Positions 49,293 through 58,779 of a DNA stretch of 64,000 nt are shown here, in pieces (within the stretch, counting starts at the first letter, position 1; each line of letters starts with the position of its first letter). The stretch lies in NCBI RefSeq assembly GCF_030815865.1, contig NZ_JAUSXI010000001.1:3224001-3288000 (forward strand), read 5' to 3'. The position numbers were made by a program, and so were the translations under genes. The notes below the pieces were generated by a model, which made no database searches, was not told the DNA's origin, and saw only the letters and a program-made list of their open reading frames with translations. The stretch is from Arthrobacter globiformis (GTDB taxonomy: Bacteria > Actinomycetota > Actinomycetes > Actinomycetales > Micrococcaceae).

Positions 49293-50420
49293 CTACAGGT
49301 TACCGAGGCGGTCCCGCAACTTGGCGAAGACGCCACCGCCGGCCGCGAGCTTTCCCTCGGAGAACTGCTCGCCGCGGAGCTTGGCCAGCTGCCGGAGCAA
49401 ATCCTCCTGGGCCGGGTCGAGCCTGGACGGCGTTTCCACCTGCAGATGGACCTTGAGGTCGCCGCGGCCGTAGCCGCGCAGGTGGGTGACGCCGAGGCCG
49501 CGGAGGGTGATGATCTCGCCGGACTGCGTGCCCGCCTTGACGTCGATCTCCTGCTTGCCGTCGAAGGTTTCCAGGCTCAGCTCCGTGCCGAGGGCAGCGG
49601 CGGTCATGGGAATGTTCAGTGTCGCGTGGAGATCGTCGCCCTCGCGGACATACGTGGGGTCGTTGTTGACGCGGATTTCCACGTAGAGGTCGCCGGACGG
49701 CCCGCCCGCTGGGCCGGCCTCGCCCTGGCCGGAGAGCTGGATCCGCGTTCCGGTGGCCACACCGGCCGGGACCTTGATGGTCAGGGAGCGGCGGCTGCGG
49801 ATGCGGCCCTGGCCGCTGCACTCGTTGCAGGGGTCCTTGATGACGGTGCCGAAGCCCTCGCACGAGCCGCAGGGGGCGGCGGTCATGACCTGGCCGAGGA
49901 TGGAACGGACCGCCCGCTGCACCTGGCCGCTGCCGCCGCAGATGTCGCAGCGTTCCGGGTGGCTGCCCTCGCGGCAGCAGGACCCTTCGCAGGTGGGGCA
50001 GGTGACGGCCGTGTCCACTTCCAGCTTCTTGTTGACGCCGAAGACGGCATCGCGCAGGTCGATCCGCACGCTGATGAGCGCGTCTTGGCCGCGGCGGACG
50101 CGGGACGCGGGGCCGGAGGTGCCGCCGGCGCCGAAGAAGGTGTCGAAGATGTCCTGGAACGCGAAGCCCTGGCCGGCATAGCCGCCGCCGCCAAAGCCGT
50201 TGTCCGTGCCGTTCTCGTTGCCGGTGGTGTCGTAGACCCTGCGCTTCTGCGGATCGGACAGCACCTCGTAGGCGTGGGTGACGGCCTTGAACCGTTCGGC
50301 GGCGTCTTCCCCGGGGTTTACGTCCGGGTGAAGCGAGCGGGCCAGCTTGCGGTAGGCCTTTTTGATCTCCTCGCCGGTGGCTTCCGCGGAGACTCCAAGA
50401 ACGTCGTAGTGGCTGCTCAA
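49293..50420 (-). CDS. dnaJ: Molecular chaperone DnaJ
   Basis: This 375-residue protein begins at a TTG (SSHYDVLG). It has the J domain with HPD at 31-33 and a Gly-rich region. Four zinc-binding pairs follow: [23 protein letters not shown] and CNECSGQG. The C-terminal client-binding domain completes it. The Gly/Phe region is short, as in DnaJ2 of actinobacteria encoded next to hrcA. It stimulates DnaK. Confidence 0.95.
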   Translation of the reverse strand: MSSHYDVLGVSAEATGEEIKKAYRKLARSLHPDVNPGEDAAERFKAVTHAYEVLSDPQKRRVYDTTGNENGTDNGFGGGGYAGQGFAFQDIFDTFFGAGGTSGPASRVRRGQDALISVRIDLRDAVFGVNKKLEVDTAVTCPTCEGSCCREGSHPERCDICGGSGQVQRAVRSILGQVMTAAPCGSCEGFGTVIKDPCNECSGQGRIRSRRSLTIKVPAGVATGTRIQLSGQGEAGPAGGPSGDLYVEIRVNNDPTYVREGDDLHATLNIPMTAAALGTELSLETFDGKQEIDVKAGTQSGEIITLRGLGVTHLRGYGRGDLKVHLQVETPSRLDPAQEDLLRQLAKLRGEQFSEGKLAAGGGVFAKLRDRLGNL

Positions 50421-50478
50421 AGTTCGTTTCTCTTCCTGGTTGTACTGCCTGTGGTCAAAGGATGTCCGGCGCGTGCGG

Positions 50479-51492
50479 TCACGGGCCCAGAATCCTCGAA
50501 AGGTAGCGGGCCACCGCGCGCACGGCGGCCATGGTGGTGGGATAGTCCATCCGGGTGGGGCCAAGGATGCCCACCTTGGCGGTGGCGTCGGGGCCGTAGC
50601 CGGTGGCCACCACCGACGCCTCGGCCAGCCCGTCGTAGGGGTTTTCGCGGCCGATGCTGACGGCCACGCCCCGGGGGTCCTGTGCCATGTCGCTCAGGAG
50701 CCGCAGCATCACCACCTGCTCCTCGAGGGCCTCCAGCACGGGTCCGATGCTGAGTGGGAAGTCAACGTTGGACCGCGCCAGGTTGGCTGTTCCGGCCAGG
50801 ACCATCCGGTCCTCCCGGCTGTTGTGCGCCAGGCCCTCCAGCCCCTTGCCGAGGGCCATGGCAACGGGGCGCTCGGCCGGCGTGCAGCCGGCCACGACGG
50901 AGGCCAGGTGCTGGGGCAGGATGGCCACCGGCGTTCCGCCCACACCGGTCATGAACCGGGTGCGCAGGGTGGCAAGAGTGTCGTCTGACAGGTCCTGCCC
51001 GGCGTCGACGACGCGCTGGTCAACCTTGCCGGAGTCTGCGATCAGCACGATCAGCACCTTCCGCGGTGCCAGCAGCACAAATTCGATGTGCCGGACCACG
51101 GCCCGGCTCAGGTGCGGGTACTGCACGACGGCGACCTGGTTGGTCAGCTGGGACAGGAGCCGGGCCGTCCGGTCCAGGACGTCGTCGAGGTCCTCGGACC
51201 CCTCGAGCAGGGTCTGGATGGCACGCTTCTCCGCCGGGGAGAGCGGCTTGACCGCCGAGATCTGGTCGACGAACAAGCGGTAACCCTTGTCCGTGGGAAT
51301 CCTGCCTGCACTGGTGTGCGGGGCCGTGATGAGGCCCTCATCCTCCAGTGCCGCCATGTCGTTGCGGATGGTGGCGCTGGAAACGCCCAGATGGTGCCGT
51401 TCCACCAGGGCCTTGGAGCCGACGGGTTCGCGGGAATGGACATAGTCCTCCACGATGGCGCGCAGCACCTCAAGCTTCCGTGGTTCGCTCAC
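50479..51492 (-). CDS. hrcA: Heat-inducible transcription repressor HrcA
   Basis: This 337-residue protein has the N-terminal winged helix ([24 protein letters not shown] ... [19 protein letters not shown]) and the HrcA C-terminal domain. Translation starts at the GTG at 51492, right after an excellent AGGAGGT. It binds CIRCE to repress heat-shock genes. A CIRCE copy lies upstream of this gene, so hrcA-dnaJ-rsmE is autoregulated. Confidence 0.95.
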   Translation of the reverse strand: MSEPRKLEVLRAIVEDYVHSREPVGSKALVERHHLGVSSATIRNDMAALEDEGLITAPHTSAGRIPTDKGYRLFVDQISAVKPLSPAEKRAIQTLLEGSEDLDDVLDRTARLLSQLTNQVAVVQYPHLSRAVVRHIEFVLLAPRKVLIVLIADSGKVDQRVVDAGQDLSDDTLATLRTRFMTGVGGTPVAILPQHLASVVAGCTPAERPVAMALGKGLEGLAHNSREDRMVLAGTANLARSNVDFPLSIGPVLEALEEQVVMLRLLSDMAQDPRGVAVSIGRENPYDGLAEASVVATGYGPDATAKVGILGPTRMDYPTTMAAVRAVARYLSRILGP

Positions 51493-51551
51493 AGTCCACC
51501 TCCTTTTGGCCGTAACCGCGCCGGGCTTAATCCTGCCCGCAAACGCTGTAG

Positions 51552-51578
51552 TTAGCACTCGACATGCCTAAGTGCTAA
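51552..51578. promoter_or_regulatory. CIRCE element upstream of hrcA-dnaJ
   Basis: TTAGCACTC-N9-AAGTGCTAA matches the consensus TTAGCACTC-N9-GAGTGCTAA with one mismatch (G to A at 51570). It sits 60 bp before the hrcA GTG. A TATTAG -10-like box on the reverse strand (51584-51589) lies next to it, so bound HrcA would overlap the transcription start. DUF3097 on the other side starts 125 bp away and might also be affected. Confidence 0.92.
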
Positions 51579-51703
51579 CAAGTCTAATATGAGTCACCGC
51601 GTTGTTAGCATTGGTACCGCTCCGGGCGAAATTCCGGGCGACTGTCCCCCGGCGGCATGCCCGCGGCCGGAGCGGCTCCGTCCTAGTGCAAAGCGGTGAA
51701 CGA

Positions 51704-52558
51704 ATGCAGTACCAGACCTGGGGCCCGCAGGAGATCGCAGCGCCTGCCAAGAACAGCCTGCCCGAGGTGCCGGTGGAGCGCGGCATGGTTCTCGAGGACG
51801 TCCAGTCCGGCTGGGTGGGCGCAGTGATTCGGGTGGAGAAATCCGGCGGCATGCACGTGGTGGCGCTCGAAGACCGCCGGGGAAAATCCCGGTCCTTTAA
51901 GCTTGGTTTCGGATTCCTCCTGGACGGCCAGCCGATCCGCCTGATGCCTCCGGCGCCCAAGGCGAAGCCCGCGGGATCGGGCACGGCTGGACGGACGGCG
52001 TCGGGCTCGGTGCGGGTGGAAGGGCAGCGCGCCCAGGTGGCTAAGGCCAGCCGGATCTGGGTTGAAGGCAAGCATGATGCCGAACTCGTGGAAAAAGTCT
52101 GGGGCGATGACCTCCGGGTGGAGGGGATCGTCGTCGAGCCCCTGCACGGCATCGATGACCTGGCAGCGGCCGTTGCCTCCTTCCGTCCCGGCCCCGGCCG
52201 CAGGCTGGGCGTTCTGGTGGACCACCTGGTCCCGGATTCCAAGGAGTCCAGAATCGCCGACGCCGTGATGGCCTCCCCCGGCGCCGCCGGAAACGTGCTG
52301 ATAGTAGGCCACCCGTACGTCGACGTCTGGCAGGCGATCCGGCCGTCGGTACTGGGCATTCCGCAGTGGCCTGTGGTGCCGCGCGGCACTGACTGGAAAA
52401 CCGGCATCCTCACCGCCTTCGGCTGGCCGCACGAGACCAAGGAGGACATCGGCCTCGGCTGGCAAAAACTTCTCGGCGCCGTGCGCACCTACGCCGACCT
52501 TGAGCCCGCCCTCCTGGGCCGGGTGGAAGAGGTCATCGATTTCCTCACAGTTCCGTAG
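51704..52558 (+). CDS. DUF3097 family protein
   Basis: This 284-residue protein matches DUF3097. The N-terminal domain (WGPQEIAAPAKNSLPEVPVERGMVLEDVQSGWVGAV) is followed by WVEGKHDAELVEKVWGDDLRVEGI, LGVLVDHLVPDSKES and a C-terminal region with many Trp. The middle (WVEGKHDAELVEKV...) resembles a TOPRIM-like fold. Function unknown; it often lies near hrcA and hemW. I chose the ATG at 51704 over an upstream in-frame GTG. Confidence 0.85.
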   Translation: MQYQTWGPQEIAAPAKNSLPEVPVERGMVLEDVQSGWVGAVIRVEKSGGMHVVALEDRRGKSRSFKLGFGFLLDGQPIRLMPPAPKAKPAGSGTAGRTASGSVRVEGQRAQVAKASRIWVEGKHDAELVEKVWGDDLRVEGIVVEPLHGIDDLAAAVASFRPGPGRRLGVLVDHLVPDSKESRIADAVMASPGAAGNVLIVGHPYVDVWQAIRPSVLGIPQWPVVPRGTDWKTGILTAFGWPHETKEDIGLGWQKLLGAVRTYADLEPALLGRVEEVIDFLTVP

Positions 52559-52687
52559 CCACAGCCCCGCTATTCGGCGTTCCGCCCGCTATTGCCCCTA
52601 CGGCCCGGTATCCTTGGTACGGCACCACCGCACCGCGGCCCCGGCGCCAAGGCACTATCGCACCAACGCAAGCTTAAGGAAGACACC

Positions 52688-53107
52688 GTGGCAGAAGACG
52701 CTCGCGACCGCAGGGACACAAAGTCCGGCCAGGACCTGCCCCAGTACCATGGCGTTCCGGCCAATGCGCTTCCGCTGACCGCCAGCGAGGACCGGCAGTG
52801 GGCCACCCTGGCGCACTTCGGCGGCATCCTCGGCTGTGTTCCGGCGCTGCTGATTTACCTCATCTTCCGCGACCGCGGCCCGTTCACCGCGCAGGAGTCC
52901 AAGGAAGCCCTTAACTTCACGCTGCCGCCGACGATTGCGGCCTTCGTGGCCAATCTGCTGGTGCTGCTTCCCGTCGTCGGCAATCTGTTCGCCGTCCTGG
53001 CCACCCTCATCTGGATTGCGCTGACCTGCTTCGCAGTGTCCGCAGGTGTCCACGTCAACAAGGGCCAGCCGCACCGGTACCAGTACAACCTCCGCTGGAT
53101 CAAGTAA
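52688..53107 (+). CDS. DUF4870 family membrane protein
   Basis: This 139-residue protein begins with a GTG after AAGGAAG. A hydrophilic N-terminus with SEDRQWATLAHFGGI is followed by three helices (GCVPALLIYLIF, AAFVANLLVLLPVVGNLF, IWIALTCFAVSAG) and QESKEALNFTL between them. These are typical DUF4870 features (the Tic20-like group). Function unknown. Confidence 0.85.
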   Translation: MAEDARDRRDTKSGQDLPQYHGVPANALPLTASEDRQWATLAHFGGILGCVPALLIYLIFRDRGPFTAQESKEALNFTLPPTIAAFVANLLVLLPVVGNLFAVLATLIWIALTCFAVSAGVHVNKGQPHRYQYNLRWIK

Positions 53108-53209
53108 CCGCGCACGATCAAGGTGGGCCCACGCCGCAGGGTCCCCTGGACGTGGAGCCGCTCGGCGAGGGCCCGGCCCGAGCTTGCGAGGTTAGGGTTC
53201 GGTTGGGGA

Positions 53210-54439
53210 CTAGTCCGGCAGGATCCTGCGGACCACGGCGTCGGCCAGCAGGCGGCCCTTCAGTGTGAGAACCAGGCGGCCTCTGAAGGCTTCCTCGGGC
53301 GCCACGAGGCCGTCGGCGATCAGTCCCGCCACGGCTTTCCTGCCGGATGGCGACAGGGCAGCGGTCTCGAGCCCTGAGGAAAGCCGGGCTTCCAGCATGA
53401 CCTTTTCGACGCCCCGGGTTTCGGCGTCGAGCGTTTCGCGTCCTGCCGCCGGCGAGACGCCTGAGCCCAGCCGTCCGGCATAGGCGGCGGGGTGCTTGAC
53501 GTTCCACCAGCGCACCCCGCCCACGTGCGAGTGCGCGCCCGGGCCGATGCCCCACCAGTCGTCCCCGCGCCAGTAGGCGAGGTTGTGGCGGCACGCCTGC
53601 TCCGGCGTCGCGGACCAGTTGCTGACCTCGTACCAGTGGAGACCGGCGTCGGTGATCATCCGGTCGGCGAGTTCGTATTTGTCGGCATGGTCGTCGTCGT
53701 CAATTCCGGGAACTTCGCCGCGCCGGATCTGGGCGGCGAGCTTGGTGCCGTCCTCAACGATCAGCGCGTAGGCGCTGATGTGGTCCGGCTGGTACGACAA
53801 CGCCGTCTCGAGCGAAAAGCGCCAGTCCTCGAGGGACTCCCCCGGTGTTCCGTAGATCAAGTCCAGGCTGACGGCCAGCCCGGCGTCGCGCGCCCACTGC
53901 ACCACGAGCGGAACACGGCTCGGCGTGTGCGTGCGGTCGAGCACCTTCAGCACATGGGGCACAGCGGACTGCATGCCGAAGGAGACCCGTGTGAAGCCCG
54001 CATCGGCAAGCAGCTGCAGTGATTCCGGCGTGACGGAGTCCGGGTTGGCCTCCGTGGTCACTTCGGCCCCCGGTTCGATCCCCCATGTGTCGATGGCGGC
54101 ACGGAGGATTCTGGCCAGGTCCTCGGCGGGCAGGAGCGTGGGCGTGCCGCCGCCGAAAAACACTGTACTGAGCTTGCGGGCGGGCAGGCCCGACTGCTCA
54201 AGGACCCGCGCGGCAAAGTCCACTTCCGAGATGGCGGTGGAGGCGTACGCGTCCTGGGATGCTCCGCCTCCGAGCTCAGTTGCGGTGTAAGTGTTGAAGT
54301 CGCAGTAACCGCATCGCACCGCGCAGAACGGGATGTGCACGTAGAGCCCGAAAGCCCGGGCGGGCGCACCGTCTGCCGCCTGTTGCGGCAGCAGTCCATC
54401 CGACGGCGCGGGGTCGCCCAGGGGAAGAACGCTAGGCAT
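53210..54439 (-). CDS. hemW: Radical SAM heme chaperone HemW
   Basis: This 409-residue radical SAM protein has the cluster motif CAVRCGYC (Cys39, Cys43, Cys46) and STVFFGGGTPTLL. The HemN C-terminal domain holds LAYWRGDDWWGIGPGAHSH. It lacks the oxygen-independent coproporphyrinogen oxidase extension, so it is better called HemW, which inserts heme into respiratory enzymes. It lies 36 bp downstream of lepA on the same strand. Confidence 0.93.
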   Translation of the reverse strand: MPSVLPLGDPAPSDGLLPQQAADGAPARAFGLYVHIPFCAVRCGYCDFNTYTATELGGGASQDAYASTAISEVDFAARVLEQSGLPARKLSTVFFGGGTPTLLPAEDLARILRAAIDTWGIEPGAEVTTEANPDSVTPESLQLLADAGFTRVSFGMQSAVPHVLKVLDRTHTPSRVPLVVQWARDAGLAVSLDLIYGTPGESLEDWRFSLETALSYQPDHISAYALIVEDGTKLAAQIRRGEVPGIDDDDHADKYELADRMITDAGLHWYEVSNWSATPEQACRHNLAYWRGDDWWGIGPGAHSHVGGVRWWNVKHPAAYAGRLGSGVSPAAGRETLDAETRGVEKVMLEARLSSGLETAALSPSGRKAVAGLIADGLVAPEEAFRGRLVLTLKGRLLADAVVRRILPD

Positions 54440-54475
54440 GGGTGCGGCCTCCGGAGGTTCCGGCCACGGTCATCA

Positions 54476-56329
54476 CTACTTCTTGGCCTTGTCCTTGGAT
54501 TCGTCGGTGGTCAGTGCTGCGATGAAGGCTTCCTGCGGCACTTCCACGCGCCCCACCATCTTCATCCGCTTCTTGCCTTCCTTCTGCTTTTCCAGCAGTT
54601 TGCGCTTACGGGAGATGTCGCCGCCGTAGCACTTGGCCAGAACGTCCTTGCGGATGGCGCGAATGGACTCACGGGCGATAATCCGGGACCCGATGGCTGC
54701 CTGGATCGGCACTTCGAACTGCTGGCGCGGAATGAGTTCGCGCAGCTTGCCGGTCATCATCACACCGTAGGCGTAGGCCTTGTCCTTGTGGGTGATGGCG
54801 CTGAAGGCGTCCACCTGTTCGCCCTGGAGCAGGATGTCCACCTTGACCAGGTCGGCGACCTGTTCGCCGTCGGCCTTCCAGTCCAGCGAGGCGTAGCCGC
54901 GCGTCTTGGACTTGAGCAGGTCGAAGAAGTCGAAGACTATCTCGGCCAGCGGCATCCAGTACCGCAGCTCCACCCGGTCCTCGGACAGGTAGTCCATGCC
55001 GCGCATGACGCCCCGGCGGCCCTGGCACAGCTCCATGATGGCGCCGACAAACTCGTTGGGGGCCAGGATGGTGGCGGCCACCATGGGTTCGCGGACCTCG
55101 TTGATCTTCCCGGAGGGGAACTCGCTGGGGTTCGTCACAGTGATCACGTTCTTGTCCTCGAGCGTGACCTCGTAGACCACGTTCGGCGCCGTGGAGATCA
55201 GGTCCAGGTTGAATTCGCGTTCGAGGCGCTCACGGACGATCTCCAGGTGCAGGAGGCCGAGGAAGCCCACGCGGAAGCCGAAGCCGAGGGCCGCGGAGGT
55301 TTCCGGTTCGTAGATCAGGGCTGCATCGTTGAGCTTGAGCTTGTCCAGGGCGTCGCGGAGCACCGGGTAGTCGGTGCCGTCCAGCGGGTAGAGGCCGGAG
55401 AACACCATCGGCTTGGGGTCCGCATAGCCGCTTAGCGACTCCGCCGCGGGCTTGGCGAGATTGGTGACGGTGTCGCCTACCTTTGACTGGCGGACGTCCT
55501 TCACGCCGGTGATGAGGTAGCCCACCTCGCCGACACCGAGGCCCTTGGAGGGCGTCGGCTCCGGGGAGCTGACGCCGATTTCCAGGAGCTCGTGGCTGGC
55601 CTTGGTGGACATCATCTGGATGCGCTCACGCGGGTGGAGCATGCCATCCACCACACGGACGTAGGTGACCACGCCGCGGTACGTGTCGTAGACGGAGTCG
55701 AAGATCATGGCCCGGGCAGGTGCGTCCGGGTCGCCGACGGGTGCGGGCAGATCGCGCACGATCTTATCCAGCAGCGCCTCGACGCCCACGCCGGTCTTCC
55801 CGGAGACCAGCAGCACGTCTTCGGGATCGCCGCCGATCAGGCTGGCCAGTTCGGCGGCGTACTTCTCCGGCTGGGCGGCCGGCAGGTCGATCTTGTTCAG
55901 GACCGGGATGATGGTGAGATCGTTTTCCATGGCCAGATACAGGTTGGCCAGCGTCTGGGCCTCGATGCCCTGCGCGGCATCCACCAGCAGAACGGCGCCC
56001 TCGCAGGCGGCGAGGGAACGGGACACCTCGTAGGTGAAGTCCACGTGGCCCGGCGTGTCGATCATGTTCAGCGCGTAGTTCACACCGCCCAGTTCCCAGG
56101 GCATGCGGACAGCCTGGGACTTGATGGTGATGCCGCGCTCTCGCTCGATATCCATGCGGTCCAGATACTGGGCCTTCATGTCGCGGGACTGTACGACGCC
56201 GGTGAACTGCAGCATGCGGTCGGCCAGGGTGGACTTACCGTGGTCAATGTGCGCGATAATGCAGAAATTCCGAATGATGGCCGGATCTGTCGCGGCGGGC
56301 ACCGGGGCGGTGCGGGCCATGGGAGACAC
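54476..56329 (-). CDS. lepA: Elongation factor 4 (LepA)
   Basis: This 617-residue GTPase has G1 AHIDHGKST at residues 26-34, G3 DTPGH and G4 NKID. The LepA-specific C-terminus includes [16 protein letters not shown], required for tRNA contact. It back-translocates or remodels stalled ribosomes. The GTG at 56329 follows AAGGA; an ATG three codons later is possible. It is co-oriented with hemW. Confidence 0.96.
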   Translation of the reverse strand: MSPMARTAPVPAATDPAIIRNFCIIAHIDHGKSTLADRMLQFTGVVQSRDMKAQYLDRMDIERERGITIKSQAVRMPWELGGVNYALNMIDTPGHVDFTYEVSRSLAACEGAVLLVDAAQGIEAQTLANLYLAMENDLTIIPVLNKIDLPAAQPEKYAAELASLIGGDPEDVLLVSGKTGVGVEALLDKIVRDLPAPVGDPDAPARAMIFDSVYDTYRGVVTYVRVVDGMLHPRERIQMMSTKASHELLEIGVSSPEPTPSKGLGVGEVGYLITGVKDVRQSKVGDTVTNLAKPAAESLSGYADPKPMVFSGLYPLDGTDYPVLRDALDKLKLNDAALIYEPETSAALGFGFRVGFLGLLHLEIVRERLEREFNLDLISTAPNVVYEVTLEDKNVITVTNPSEFPSGKINEVREPMVAATILAPNEFVGAIMELCQGRRGVMRGMDYLSEDRVELRYWMPLAEIVFDFFDLLKSKTRGYASLDWKADGEQVADLVKVDILLQGEQVDAFSAITHKDKAYAYGVMMTGKLRELIPRQQFEVPIQAAIGSRIIARESIRAIRKDVLAKCYGGDISRKRKLLEKQKEGKKRMKMVGRVEVPQEAFIAALTTDESKDKAKK

Positions 56330-56510
56330 GCAGGGTCCTTACTGTTGGCATTTCAGCGGCGTTGTTCAGGCTGAACTCTGGCCATCCTGCTGCCTGCCGC
56401 ATATCTGAACCTCTAGTCTCCCACGTCCCGGGCGCTGGCAGTACATTTTGAGAGGCCCGCACGCCCGGAGGTCCGGGAGCTCCGAAGGCCGCGCGGGTAG
56501 GGTGGCCCGC

Positions 56511-57056
56511 ATGGCTTTGAACTTCTCCTCGATCGGCGGCGCCGTCCGCGCATCGCTCCGCTTCCTCGGCGTGCTGAGGCAACCGGCGGCCACTAAGCCG
56601 GCACCCGCCCCGGGCAGGTCCGGAAACACACTCCGGCGCCCGGCCGGCGTCACAGGTACTTACCCGGGCGACTTCACCGGCACGGCGACGCTGCGGTACT
56701 CCCCCTCCCCGGACGGACGCCCCGACCCCGGCGAGATCGTATGGACCTGGGTTCCCTTCGAAGAGGACCATTCGCGCGGCAAGGACCGGCCGGTCCTTTT
56801 GGTCGGCGGCCACGGGAGGTATCTGCTGGGTCTGATGCTGACCAGCAAGGACCATGACGGCCACCCCCGCGGCCGCCGTGACTACGTGGATATCGGCACA
56901 GGGACCTGGGACAGGCAGGGCCGCCCCAGCGAGGCCAAGCTGGACCGCGTCCTGCAGATCCATCCGGCCGACATCCGGCGCGAGGGGTCGGTGCTGGACC
57001 GGAGGAAGTTTAGGCTGGTGGCGGACGAGTTGCGTCGGCTGCACGGCTGGAACTGA
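56511..57056 (+). CDS. MazF/PemK-like family protein with long N-terminal tail
   Basis: This 181-residue protein has a basic, disordered N-terminal third. The rest carries features of the PemK/MazF endoribonuclease fold: PGEIVWTWVPFEEDHSRGKDRPVLLVGGHG at the first strands and ILQIHPADIRRE-like RVLQIHPADIRREGSVLD at the end. No antitoxin gene lies next to it, so it may be an orphan or have another role. A TAGGGT box ends 7 bp before the ATG, so the message is likely leaderless. It lies between lepA and rpsT. Confidence 0.75.
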   Translation: MALNFSSIGGAVRASLRFLGVLRQPAATKPAPAPGRSGNTLRRPAGVTGTYPGDFTGTATLRYSPSPDGRPDPGEIVWTWVPFEEDHSRGKDRPVLLVGGHGRYLLGLMLTSKDHDGHPRGRRDYVDIGTGTWDRQGRPSEAKLDRVLQIHPADIRREGSVLDRRKFRLVADELRRLHGWN

Positions 57057-57241
57057 CTGCGGCGCGCCGTCCGCGCCCTGAATGGCCACACATGGCCCCG
57101 GCCTGCTACCATTTATAGCTGTGTGTCCGTGCAGGTCGACGGTCACTGATGGCTGGTCGCCATAGGTATCCCCACGCCGCTCAGTCAAGGCCAGCTTGAA
57201 AGCCCTCTAGACCATTTCCGCATTACAAAGAGAGTTCACAC

Positions 57242-57502
57242 GTGGCAAATATCAAGTCCCAGAAGAAGCGCATCCTGACCAACGAGAAGGCTCGCCTGCG
57301 CAACAACGCAGTCAAGTCCGAGCTGAAGACGGCCATCCGCGCCGTCAACACCGCTGTTGAGTCCTCCGACAAGGACGCTGCTTCTACTGCGCTCGTTTCT
57401 GCCAGCCGTAAGCTGGACAAGGCTGTCAGCAAGGGTGTTCTGCACAAGAACAACGCTGCAAACCGCAAGTCGGCGATCTCCAAGAAGGTCAACGCACTCT
57501 AA
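57242..57502 (+). CDS. rpsT: 30S ribosomal protein S20
   Basis: This 86-residue basic protein begins [20 protein letters not shown] and ends with [18 protein letters not shown], the S20 consensus. It is a 16S rRNA binding protein. GTG start with AGAGAG upstream. The 185-bp leader upstream has a weak similarity to a DasR half-site that I do not consider meaningful. A terminator follows. Confidence 0.97.
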   Translation: MANIKSQKKRILTNEKARLRNNAVKSELKTAIRAVNTAVESSDKDAASTALVSASRKLDKAVSKGVLHKNNAANRKSAISKKVNAL

Positions 57503-57531
57503 GGTTTTCCAGTTCAACTGAACTGATGCTT

Positions 57532-57567
57532 GTGGCCGGCACCATTGGTGCCGGCCACTTCTCTTTT
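57532..57567 (+). terminator. Rho-independent terminator of rpsT
   Basis: A perfect 12-bp stem (GTGGCCGGCACC and complement, loop ATT) is followed by TTCTCTTTT. It begins 29 bp after the stop codon. Confidence 0.9.
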
Positions 57568-57673
57568 AACTTCCGACGGCGGGACTCCCGACGGCGGTCC
57601 CGGACCCGGCCCCCTCTGCCCGGCTACCAGGGCCGCTGGGACTGACTGCTCTCCTTGGCAACCCCTGGCTGGA

Positions 57674-58720
57674 CTACCTCTGTCTGAGCCAAGGGCCGGA
57701 CCCTTGACTGCGCCAGTGGGAGGGGGCGGCGCCCGGCGTGAGGACGTCGTTGAGCCAGTAGGTCTCATCGGGATTCCAGCCCGCCAGTACTGTCCGCTCA
57801 AGCACTGCACGAGACGGTCCGGCGGATGGCCTTGCGGCAAGGGCGAGTCCGGCGGTCGTGAGGTATCCCCAGAGCGTGAGATGAACGCCGTCGTAGTCGG
57901 CAGCAACGGCGGACCAGTCGGGAACCAGCCAACGGGCGGCGATCCCTGTGGTCCGCCACCAGTCGTGGCGTTTGGCCAGGCTGACGTCCATCGGATACCG
58001 CGCAGCCAGCTCGGTCCACGCCGCTGGGCCTTCGATCTCATACACGTGGGAGTCCGGCCGCGGTACGAGTGGCCAGACGGTTGCCTGCTTCCACCCGGGG
58101 TGGTCCTCGACCAGCAGGAGACCAATGGCGCCGAGTTCCGGCAGGCCTCTGGTGGTGGTGAGCAGCTCGGATGGTCTGGGCGTGGACCACCACCAGCCGC
58201 CCCAGTTCGCGGCCGGGTTCTCCGGCCGTTTGGCCGCCTGGCGTTCGTCAGCAAGGGCGGCCGCCTTCCAGCCGGCCAGCTTTCTGGCTGCCCCGCCCGG
58301 AACCGGCGGCTGGCCTTTTCGTTCGTCTGTCCACTGCACGCAACACTGGTGGTCCCTGTCCAGGAACCCGGGACCCCACCACGCGGCAAGTGCATCAGCC
58401 AAGGCGTGGGCAACCGGTTCCAGAGACAACCGGATGGCGGGCTGTGCGAGGAGGGCGTCAGTTTCGTCCGGCTGCTGCCAGTAACGCGCGGCGTGCACCG
58501 CCTGGGTGAGGCCAGCCAGCAGCGCCCCGCCACTGGCTGATTCAGCAGCCGTTACGGATGCCGGGCTGCGGAGCGCCTCGGCCAATTCGCTGGCAAGTCC
58601 CGGATCCTGGGGATATTCCGCGGCTGGGGCAGCCAAGGTCCAGATTTCCGGTCGCGCTGCCGTGAGAACCCCGAGGCAGAACTGGCGCCCGCGCGGACCG
58701 CTCAACAGATCGTCAGTCAC
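57674..58720 (-). CDS. Conserved-looking hypothetical protein
   Basis: This 348-residue protein starts at a GTG behind a perfect GGAGGTGGGG ribosome binding site. It is rich in Ala and Trp, with clusters such as NWGGWWWSTPRPSELL and KRHDWWRTTGIAARWLVPDW, and has no signal peptide or clear membrane helix. I do not recognise a family. It lies on the minus strand downstream of holA, 59 bp apart, and may belong to the same transcript. Its strong start and coding composition make it a real gene. Confidence 0.75.
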   Translation of the reverse strand: MTDDLLSGPRGRQFCLGVLTAARPEIWTLAAPAAEYPQDPGLASELAEALRSPASVTAAESASGGALLAGLTQAVHAARYWQQPDETDALLAQPAIRLSLEPVAHALADALAAWWGPGFLDRDHQCCVQWTDERKGQPPVPGGAARKLAGWKAAALADERQAAKRPENPAANWGGWWWSTPRPSELLTTTRGLPELGAIGLLLVEDHPGWKQATVWPLVPRPDSHVYEIEGPAAWTELAARYPMDVSLAKRHDWWRTTGIAARWLVPDWSAVAADYDGVHLTLWGYLTTAGLALAARPSAGPSRAVLERTVLAGWNPDETYWLNDVLTPGAAPSHWRSQGSGPWLRQR

Positions 58721-58779
58721 AACCCCACCTCCTGACCCCGTGCCCACAAGCTCAGCACGGTCTACAAGCCAGGGAAGTG

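Noticed and set aside
57205..57215. CTCTAGACCAT upstream of rpsT as a DasR-like site
   Set aside because: Only one half matches, with several mismatches in the other. There is no functional link with rpsT.
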